A stretch of 24,937 nt of DNA, from the IMG/VR virus record IMGVR_UViG_3300027969_000403, positions 1 through 24,937 of that record; one strand, given 5' to 3'. The notes beneath the pieces are model-generated. The model made no database searches. It was not told the DNA's origin and saw nothing but the letters and a program-made list of their open reading frames with translations. The translations under genes were made by a program, and so were the position numbers. Source of the stretch: a virus. Shown here one piece after another: positions 1-7,333 of this stretch. Numbering within the stretch: the stretch's first letter is position 1; each line of letters begins with the position of its first letter.

Positions 1-212
1 TAGAAAAAAGACAGCAATACCTTTTAATATCTCCAAATCAAAAAACACGTGAAAACGCAGAGGCTGAACTCCAACGTATTAGCGAAAAAAAGGCCGACTT
101 GCTTGCAAAGAATGCTAGCGGGGCGAGCGCCGAAGCTCCTAAAACAACTAAAACGCCACCACCTAAAGGTAATGCTGGTAAAGTAGACACATCAAATCCC
201 TTGTTGAACTAA
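1..212 (+). CDS. C-terminal end of an upstream phage protein (partial)
   Basis: A frame open from the left edge (codons in phase with position 3) runs about 69 codons to TAA at 210-212. The peptide is hydrophilic: a charged helix-like stretch (ENAEAELQRISEKKADLL) is followed by an Ala/Thr/Pro/Lys-rich tail ending GKVDTSNPLLN. The stop lies 3 bases before the ATG of the giant gene, and that ATG has no purine-rich Shine-Dalgarno sequence in the preceding 20 bases, so this gene probably delivers ribosomes to it by termination-reinitiation. Its position just before a giant virion protein suggests another structural or internal virion protein. The fragment is too short to name a family. The start lies outside the window. 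Confidence 0.75.
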   Translation, partial: EKRQQYLLISPNQKTRENAEAELQRISEKKADLLAKNASGASAEAPKTTKTPPPKGNAGKVDTSNPLLN

Positions 213-215
213 GCT

Positions 216-3200
216 ATGCCCACCTTACAAGAAGTTCTTGTTGACCCTAACTATGTCAATGCAAACTTTGCTACTAAACAAGCTATTTTCAATAAGTATG
301 CGCCGCAGGATCCGAACTACGCTAATGCGAATGACGCGACCAAAGCAGCCATTCATCAAAAGTACGGCTTAGAAACGCCGGCTGTTCAAGTAGTAGAAAA
401 ACCCACTGCGCCTACTGCGCCTACTGCGCCCTCTGAGCCCGACACGGAAGGGTCTAGCGACTTTGTACGTGGCATTCGTAATTATCTGCCGGGCCTACAA
501 GAAACATACGGTGGAGCAAAAGTCTTTGCTGGTCTTGCTGCTAAAAAGCTAGGTGCAACAGACACTGCTAAATCTCTGATTGAAGGCGGCATCGAGACTA
601 TGGATGTCGGGCAGAGTAAGCAAGTCACCCGCGATACTGACTCGTTTACAAACGCATGGGAAAAAGGCATTGGCAGCGTAGTCACTGATTGGCTCCCGTA
701 CCAAATGGGTGCTGGCGTAGCTAACATCGCTGAGACTCTTGCAATGATGGGTATTGGCGCTGGTGTTGGCGCAGTTACTGGTGCTGGTGTTGGCGCGTTG
801 CCCGGCGCGGTGGCGGGGGCTGTGTCCAAGACTTTGTTAAAACAAGGCGTTAAAGAGATAGCGGAAAAAGTTGCCAAAGAACAAGGCGAAGAGGCCGCGC
901 AAAGATACGTTCAGGCTGAGGCTAAAAAAGCTATTGTGCGTATGGGTTCTACCGCTGGTATGGTAGGTCAAGCAGGCTTGCATGGCACGGGTGAAGTTAC
1001 GGGGCGTGCGGTGGAAGAAGCTAAGCGGCGCGGTGAGCGCCCAGAAGACATTGAGATGTCTCGCGTTTTGCCTGCGGCGGTTGCGCATGGCGTTGCGGAT
1101 TTCTTTATCAACAAGATCGGTCTTGACTCTCTTAAGATCGGTGAGACTGGCACAAAGTATCTAGCTGCTGATATTGCTAAGCGAATTGGTGTAACTGGTC
1201 TCAAAGAAATACCAGCCGAAGAAATCCAAACAATGGCAGAGCGCTACGGCGCTAAGTTGTCATTGACTGACGCTGAAGCTGTTAAAGAATATGTAGACAC
1301 AGCAGCGGCTGCATTCGGTATGTCCGTTGTGCCGGGCGGTATTGGTGGTGCGCGTACACACCTGTCCAATAAATTCTCTAATCTAGCTAAGCAAGAACAA
1401 GAGCAGGGGCAAGAGCAAGAAAAAGCTACTACTGGAACTGCGACTAAACAATTCGATACGCTCACTGAATTGGTCGATCCTGAGCTAAAAGAAGTGCTAA
1501 ATCTGGATACAAAATACTTTAAGCCAATACCACCAATAACACCCCTAACCGACACCGCTGCACAAGGAGAGCAAAATGTTGCAGGAACTAACCAACCCCC
1601 AGTTGGAACAAGCACTAGCGTGGCTGAACAGCCCAACACAAACGCCGCCCCCACCCCCTCTGAGGAAGCTCAACTCGATGGAGTGGTATCTACTGGAGAG
1701 ACTACTGGACAACCTCCTGTCGGAGAAGGACAACAGCCCAGTGCATTAGAAAACTTACAACCCAGCCCATTTAAGCTGACTCGCGGGGAGGTTACACCGG
1801 AAGCAGTTAGCAAACTATCTGATGAACAACTAAGAGCTGAACTCAACAATATCTACCTCAACGATCCCGAGAATGCGCTCGTACAAGCAGAATTAACCAA
1901 ACGTCAACAAGGAACCCCAAGTGGCACTACGACCCCTAAAGCCGTCCAAGCAGAAACGCAAGGACAAAAAGCAGCAGCAAAACCAGCAGCCCCAGCAGCA
2001 AAGCCAGCAGGCCCAATAACCCCTAAGAAAATTTCTGATCTTTCTCCTGAACTACAGGAGGAAGTTGCGCGGCGTCGAGACCAGATCGCAGAGATTGAGT
2101 CGGATGGCGGCGATGCATCCAAACAGAAAAAATTCCTTAATGCGTTTTTGGCTAATCAGGGTATTACAGGCACACTGCCTGCGCGTCGTGAGACCAAGAG
2201 CATCGAGAAAGATTTCTTGGAAGAAGGCGAACTGCCATACGCAGTGGCTGGCAAAGAAAAGTCTGATTCAGCGCAAGAGATAGAGCGCGTTCAGGCGTAC
2301 AAGGAATCATTGACTGACGAGAAGGGCAAGCCTAGAGTTATCCCTGATTATGAAATTAGCAATGAGGATCAACGTCTTTACAACGAGGTTCGTGACGAAG
2401 TAAACACGGAAACCAAAGCCGCTAACGAGCGCCGTTTGAAGTTGGTTGCTGAGCGCGATGCGGCGAACAAAGAACTCAAAGCTGCCCAAAACGCGTTTGA
2501 TGAAGCCACTGATGAACAGGAAACTCCTGCATACACACGCTTAGAAGCTGCGCTTAAACGCTTTAACCAAGCTGAGAAAGCACTGGAAGCACACGGTGAA
2601 GAGCGCCTTGAGCTACCTGAGTACAGCAAGAAATTTGCTGCTGACTATAAAGACGTTTACTTCGGAAACATTACTGCTGGGGTTGATCTTGACCCAAAAA
2701 CCAACAAGATGAAGATGGCGTTTGCGAGTGGCAAGAACGAGCACCGCAAAGCTGCCAAAGCGTTACAGGCATACATGCGGGAAATGCGCGGACGTGACAA
2801 GGAGCAGATGTCTCCCCAAGAACGTCGAATTGCCAATGCGTATAACGAAATGCGCGTTTCTTACAGCAAGATTTTTCCTGTCAGCTTTCCCCGCTGGCAA
2901 GACCTAACAGCCGAACAAAAAGACGTATTCAGAAGTAATATAGTAAGCCTTGCTGGCGCGCAACAAGATGTTGCATTTGCTTTTCTCGGTAAGAAACTTG
3001 TTGAAGACAGTAAGCTAAGCGAAGGCGAGAAACGCGAAAAACAAAACGTTATTGATCGCCAAAACGAAGTGCGCAGCAAGTCTGAAGCGCAACAAGAAAA
3101 AGACCGTAAAACGCGTGAAAGCTATGAGCGTAATAAACCATCTTATAGCTCCTTGCCTAATAATGTTGTCAAGATGGTGTCCGAGGGAAATCTGCAAGGT

Positions 3201-6200
3201 GTCTTGCAGCACATGCGTAGCATCCCAACAACCGCGCTAACCAATCCTTACAAACGGATTATGAAAGCTGTAGCTCAGTCTCTATTTGAGATGAAGCTTA
3301 ATACCAAGATAAAAATTGTTGATTCTTCAGAGATTGACGGTGACTTGGCGCAATATAAACCTGAAAACGACACTATCTATGTGTCTAAGGAAGGACTCAG
3401 CAGCAACACACTGCTGCACGAAATTATCCATGCAGGTACGGTCAAAGTCATTAATGAGTATCTGAACGGAAACAAAAAGTCGTTAAGCGCTGAGCAGCTT
3501 AGAGGCGTGCAGCAGCTTGAGCGCATCATGAATGACACTCGTGAGACTCTCGGAGAAGACCACCCAGAGGCGTACAAAAATTTGTTTGAATTCGTGGCAT
3601 ACGCGCTGACTAGCGACCAACTGCAACAAGACTTGCATGACGAGCAGGCTATCAGTAGTGTGGTGGGGGCAATGAATAAGCTTCCTACTAAAGAGGGGTA
3701 TGCAACCACGGAAGAAGAAAACATTGGGACAATCCTCCCCGAAGAAAAGTCTCAGTGGTCAGCTTTCAAATTGGCTATTGCGCGAATACTTAAAGTGCGT
3801 GATGTCTACTTGCGTAAAAGCGGAGTGGCGAACAAAAACATCGAGGCCAACTATGTAATGGAGATTGCAGCAGCGTTTGAAGACATGCTTGCAAAACCTA
3901 CACAGCCCATTTATTTACCGGCACTGCCAACAAAGAAAGCACCGAAAAAAGCGGAGACCGCTTCACGGGATGTTAATAGTCTTGATGAGGATGATAAATC
4001 CTATGATCCTAAAGAGGATCAAATGCCTAAAGGGTGGAAATACTGGAAGCGAAAACTTCTCACAGTTGATGGCTGGCAAGAAATTGCACGGGACTTCCAG
4101 AATGACCGCTACCACATTAAAGAGTGGGAACGTGCGTTAGATCTAGCTGGGGAGATTTACCGTGAGGGTCAGGACAAGATTAACAATATCTACGAACAGA
4201 TTGTTCGGTCTACTGGCATTGCTAGGAATCACTTTAACCGATCCATTGCCGATCCTTCTATGGAGTTAAACCTTGCTGTTGGTGATTTTGCCAAAGCTTT
4301 AGGTATAAAAACTGACCAAGCGCTCAACAAGTTGCATCGTGTTTTAGAAGCGCTTCATGAACCTGAAAGGCGCATGATTAAATTTATCCTGAATGTGCCA
4401 CTGAGCACGAGCAATACTTTGAGTGGCGGTACTACCAACCCTGCTGCTGCTAGGGCACAAATTGTCAAGCTTCTTGACGCTAAGAAGATGACCAAAGCAC
4501 AAGCAAAAGATCTACGCGCTAAGCTTGATGCAATCATATTTAAGCAGGATAAGAACGGAAATATCATCTACAAAGACGGCGCGCCACAGCTTTCTAAAAA
4601 TGTTGACCCACTAGGTAGTAGCCCCGCAGGGCACACAGGTGCGCAAAGCATCGACTTTAGAAATGAGTCTCTGTATTCAGCAACAGGTATGTCACCTGAC
4701 TCTGTAAAATCTATTACAGCCGCATACGAAAAACACCCAAACAAAAAAGAAATTGACCGAGTCCTAGCAGCGATTAAAACCTTAACTGATCGCACTGCTG
4801 ACCTTAACCGTCTGTCAAACTACTGGTCGTTCCCAGTAGACAACCGTGTGAACTTTTACGGTTGGGACTATTACGTTCCCCTCAAAGGTACTTCCCGTGA
4901 CGGCGACTCACAGCTTGACTTTAGCAAGATGGGTAGCGGTAAAAATGGGCGAGAGTTCCAAGATGCGCCTGCGTCTATGGAAGGCCGGTATAGCGTATCT
5001 ACTAACCCTGTGCTGCAAGTTATGTCTGACGCTACACGCTCTGCAATGCGTGCCGGGCTAAAGGACGTTACCCAGTCAGTTAAAAATGCCATAGACCAAA
5101 AACTTATACCGGGCAAGCCCTCACGGAAAATTACATTTGAAGAGCGCAAAGATATAGACCCCGCTGAGTTCAAAGGCGAGACAACTCTATTCCACTACAA
5201 CGAAGACGGCAGCATTGATGTGCTTCAGATCAGTGACCCAAAATTGCTGAACTCAGTTCGCCGCACGTTTAAAAAGGCCACGCCTCTCACTGACATTGCC
5301 AACACTATAACCAGCACTATTGGCAAGATGCACACTCGCTACAACTATCAGTTTGCTCCAATGAACTTTGTGCGCGATATGTTGACCAATGCGTTTACTA
5401 TCGGCGCTGAACTAGGGCCAGCAAAAGCAGCGAGATTTCTTGGCGATGTAGCCACAATGGTTGTTGCTAAAAACGGGCTGTACAAAGCCATGCAGGTTGC
5501 TATTCTTTACGAGAAGGGCGATGCTAAAAGCCAAGGAGCGCTGCGTCAGCTAGCGAAGACCGACCCATATCTTTCCTCAATGGTTGAATTCATTGAAGAG
5601 GGTGGCATGGTGTCGTACTTGCAAGGTATGTCTATCAAGTCCAACTTCCAAGAACTGCACAAGGATATTGGGCGTTCAGGCATCATGCATAAGAAAGAGC
5701 AGCTAGAGAAGTTTATTGACACATGGACTGACATGTTTGAGATTGCCAGCCGTGCCGCTGCGTACAAGATAGCTAAAGAAACTGCTCTGTCAAAAGGCGA
5801 GTCAGAGAAAGCAGCTAAGGTACGGGCGTCTGCTTACGCTAAAAACTTAGCTAACTTTGAACAAGTCGGTGAGTATGGCAAGGCGCTGGGTGCTGCATAT
5901 ATGTTCTTCCGTCCCGCTGCGACAGGCGCAGTACGTGCGATTGAGGCTGTAGTTCCAGCTTTCCCCGGCTCACTAGATCGCGCTATGGAGCGTCTGTCTC
6001 CTAGCTTGAGTGACAAGGCTAGGGAAACTTTCAAGAAGAACTATAAAGAGAAAACCGACAACTCTCGCATAATGCTTGCGTCTCTCACGGGTCTTGGCGT
6101 AATTGCTTACATGATGGCGTTGATGATGTCTGATGATGACGACCTCGGACGTAATGCAGTAGCTACAGATAACATGCAGCAATGGACACGCTTTGCGCGT

Positions 6201-7130
6201 TTCCACATACCAAAGGCTATTACCGAATCAATGGGTATTAAAGAGCCAGTAGTGTTCCAGCTACCGTGGGGCTTCGGTCTTGGCGCGTTCATGGCATCGG
6301 GCGCACAGATAGCGGCTTATGGTGCAGGTAAGCAATCGTTTGGCGACATGGCGGCGAACATATTTACACAGATTTCGCTGGATTCTTTTATCCCGATTCC
6401 GGTTTCCCGCATGCCCCCCGGGGAAATGCCACTAGAGTTTGTCTTGGACTCAGTTGCGCCAAGCGCGGCGCGTCCTATTCTTGAGTTCGCGTTGAATAAG
6501 AATGGTCTTGGTCAAAAGATTTACAACGACCAGAACCGTAAGTTCGGTGATGCGTACACAGGCGGGGACAAAATTCCTCAGATATACAAAGACGCAGCCG
6601 TATATCTTGCAGACACGTCTATTGGTTCTTTCTTCGGCGAAGTTGATGTAAGCCCCAACACGCTGTACTTCTTGTCGAATAGCTACATTGATGGTATTGC
6701 AAGGGTTGCTGACGGGATGTACGGGATTGTTGACACCACTGACAGTCGGCCCCCGTTTAACCCTAAGACTGATTTGCCTTTACTCGGTTCTTTCTTTGGC
6801 GCGCGGTCTAACGTGGACTCACGTGAGTTTTCTAAAGTTGAAAATCAGATCAAAGCCATAGAACGGCAGATCAAGATGTACGACACTAAGCCGGAAAGAG
6901 CAGTTGAGTACGATGAAGCACACCCAATGAACCGCCCAGCCGTTGAGTTGTACAACAAGATGGTCAACGGTGAACTTAGAAACTTACGCCAAGAAGCCAA
7001 CACAATCCGTCGGGATCAAACAATACCTGCTGACGTAAAACGTGAACTTATTACTGTGCTGACCCTACAGCAAAACATAGTAAAGCGGCAGATGATTGAT
7101 ATATTTGACGCATACGAGATCAAGCCCTAA
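216..7130 (+). CDS. Giant (2304 aa) virion/ejection-type polyvalent protein with zincin-like HExxH motif
   Basis: Seen in order: two tandem 19-residue repeats (residues about 10-28 and 32-50, pattern DPNYxNANxATKxAI..KY); a TAP-repeat linker; a Gly/Ala-rich, helix-prone region (about 150-380) with hydrophobic stretches; a disordered Pro/Gln/Thr-rich linker (about 395-620); a charged coiled coil (about 725-830); an HExxH motif (HEIIH, 1068-1072) with a possible third zinc ligand Glu1125 in FEFVAYALT; a long helical region; NFVRDMLTNAF near 1717 and YMFFRPAATGA near 1895; and a hydrophobic segment near 1951-1972 followed by DDDD. The C-terminal third resembles domains seen in phage 'large polyvalent proteins' (LPD38-like, from memory). 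Inference: an internal virion or ejected protein carrying a peptidase-like domain. There is no Shine-Dalgarno sequence; translation is probably coupled to the upstream gene, whose stop is 3 bases away. No lysozyme or transglycosylase motif was recognised. Confidence 0.85.
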   Translation: MPTLQEVLVDPNYVNANFATKQAIFNKYAPQDPNYANANDATKAAIHQKYGLETPAVQVVEKPTAPTAPTAPSEPDTEGSSDFVRGIRNYLPGLQETYGGAKVFAGLAAKKLGATDTAKSLIEGGIETMDVGQSKQVTRDTDSFTNAWEKGIGSVVTDWLPYQMGAGVANIAETLAMMGIGAGVGAVTGAGVGALPGAVAGAVSKTLLKQGVKEIAEKVAKEQGEEAAQRYVQAEAKKAIVRMGSTAGMVGQAGLHGTGEVTGRAVEEAKRRGERPEDIEMSRVLPAAVAHGVADFFINKIGLDSLKIGETGTKYLAADIAKRIGVTGLKEIPAEEIQTMAERYGAKLSLTDAEAVKEYVDTAAAAFGMSVVPGGIGGARTHLSNKFSNLAKQEQEQGQEQEKATTGTATKQFDTLTELVDPELKEVLNLDTKYFKPIPPITPLTDTAAQGEQNVAGTNQPPVGTSTSVAEQPNTNAAPTPSEEAQLDGVVSTGETTGQPPVGEGQQPSALENLQPSPFKLTRGEVTPEAVSKLSDEQLRAELNNIYLNDPENALVQAELTKRQQGTPSGTTTPKAVQAETQGQKAAAKPAAPAAKPAGPITPKKISDLSPELQEEVARRRDQIAEIESDGGDASKQKKFLNAFLANQGITGTLPARRETKSIEKDFLEEGELPYAVAGKEKSDSAQEIERVQAYKESLTDEKGKPRVIPDYEISNEDQRLYNEVRDEVNTETKAANERRLKLVAERDAANKELKAAQNAFDEATDEQETPAYTRLEAALKRFNQAEKALEAHGEERLELPEYSKKFAADYKDVYFGNITAGVDLDPKTNKMKMAFASGKNEHRKAAKALQAYMREMRGRDKEQMSPQERRIANAYNEMRVSYSKIFPVSFPRWQDLTAEQKDVFRSNIVSLAGAQQDVAFAFLGKKLVEDSKLSEGEKREKQNVIDRQNEVRSKSEAQQEKDRKTRESYERNKPSYSSLPNNVVKMVSEGNLQGVLQHMRSIPTTALTNPYKRIMKAVAQSLFEMKLNTKIKIVDSSEIDGDLAQYKPENDTIYVSKEGLSSNTLLHEIIHAGTVKVINEYLNGNKKSLSAEQLRGVQQLERIMNDTRETLGEDHPEAYKNLFEFVAYALTSDQLQQDLHDEQAISSVVGAMNKLPTKEGYATTEEENIGTILPEEKSQWSAFKLAIARILKVRDVYLRKSGVANKNIEANYVMEIAAAFEDMLAKPTQPIYLPALPTKKAPKKAETASRDVNSLDEDDKSYDPKEDQMPKGWKYWKRKLLTVDGWQEIARDFQNDRYHIKEWERALDLAGEIYREGQDKINNIYEQIVRSTGIARNHFNRSIADPSMELNLAVGDFAKALGIKTDQALNKLHRVLEALHEPERRMIKFILNVPLSTSNTLSGGTTNPAAARAQIVKLLDAKKMTKAQAKDLRAKLDAIIFKQDKNGNIIYKDGAPQLSKNVDPLGSSPAGHTGAQSIDFRNESLYSATGMSPDSVKSITAAYEKHPNKKEIDRVLAAIKTLTDRTADLNRLSNYWSFPVDNRVNFYGWDYYVPLKGTSRDGDSQLDFSKMGSGKNGREFQDAPASMEGRYSVSTNPVLQVMSDATRSAMRAGLKDVTQSVKNAIDQKLIPGKPSRKITFEERKDIDPAEFKGETTLFHYNEDGSIDVLQISDPKLLNSVRRTFKKATPLTDIANTITSTIGKMHTRYNYQFAPMNFVRDMLTNAFTIGAELGPAKAARFLGDVATMVVAKNGLYKAMQVAILYEKGDAKSQGALRQLAKTDPYLSSMVEFIEEGGMVSYLQGMSIKSNFQELHKDIGRSGIMHKKEQLEKFIDTWTDMFEIASRAAAYKIAKETALSKGESEKAAKVRASAYAKNLANFEQVGEYGKALGAAYMFFRPAATGAVRAIEAVVPAFPGSLDRAMERLSPSLSDKARETFKKNYKEKTDNSRIMLASLTGLGVIAYMMALMMSDDDDLGRNAVATDNMQQWTRFARFHIPKAITESMGIKEPVVFQLPWGFGLGAFMASGAQIAAYGAGKQSFGDMAANIFTQISLDSFIPIPVSRMPPGEMPLEFVLDSVAPSAARPILEFALNKNGLGQKIYNDQNRKFGDAYTGGDKIPQIYKDAAVYLADTSIGSFFGEVDVSPNTLYFLSNSYIDGIARVADGMYGIVDTTDSRPPFNPKTDLPLLGSFFGARSNVDSREFSKVENQIKAIERQIKMYDTKPERAVEYDEAHPMNRPAVELYNKMVNGELRNLRQEANTIRRDQTIPADVKRELITVLTLQQNIVKRQMIDIFDAYEIKP
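414..430 (+). repeat. Short 9-base tandem repeat encoding the TAP linker
   Basis: An ACTGCGCCT unit is repeated almost three times and encodes the TAPTAPTAP linker between the N-terminal tandem repeats and the Gly/Ala-rich region of the giant protein. It is in frame, so length changes here would leave the reading frame intact. It is probably a flexible hinge. Confidence 0.7.
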
Positions 7131-7333
7131 CGAACGCGCCATGCGCGTATACCTATGTGGTCATCCTTGGTGGTCACATAACACTTGGCTCGTATCCCGC
7201 AGCGCTTTGCCCCGCTATCAATCGCGTACATCATCTCAGCGAAGTGAAGGGTAGGGATAAAAAAGCTATCCCCGACCTCCATGCCTTGGAACGGAAAAAT
7301 CCACTCCGGCTCAATTATCTTGTCCGGCGTCAT
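7127..7333 (-). CDS. Small conserved phage protein (GDSFFIP...RAWRV type)
   Basis: A 68-residue protein with MEVGDSFFIPTL near its start and GIRAWRVR at its end, a pattern I recall in small phage proteins of unknown function. ATG at 7333 is preferred because GGAGA sits about 10 bases upstream; a TTG one codon earlier is also possible. It overlaps the 3' end of the primase-helicase gene by about 23 bases, so it is probably the last gene of the minus-strand transcript. Its TAG (7127-7129) overlaps the TAA of the convergent giant gene by 3 to 4 bases. No enzymatic motif is visible. Confidence 0.8.
   Translation of the reverse strand: MTPDKIIEPEWIFPFQGMEVGDSFFIPTLHFAEMMYAIDSGAKRCGIRAKCYVTTKDDHIGIRAWRVR
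7134..7148. other. Short GC hairpin at the convergent gene ends
   Basis: ACGCGC-CAT-GCGCGT is a perfect 6-bp stem with a 3-base loop, starting 4 bases after the stop of the giant plus-strand gene and lying in the last codons of the minus-strand gene. There is no T-run on either side, so it is a weak candidate for a bidirectional terminator. Confidence 0.3.

Noticed and set aside
482-877. 131-codon open frame on the minus strand opposite the giant gene, with others at 1244-1654 and 3377-3724
   Set aside because: They lie antisense to a continuous, well-supported protein with clear domain structure, have no ribosome site or neighbours, and their Ala/Pro/Ser-rich composition is what codon shadows produce.
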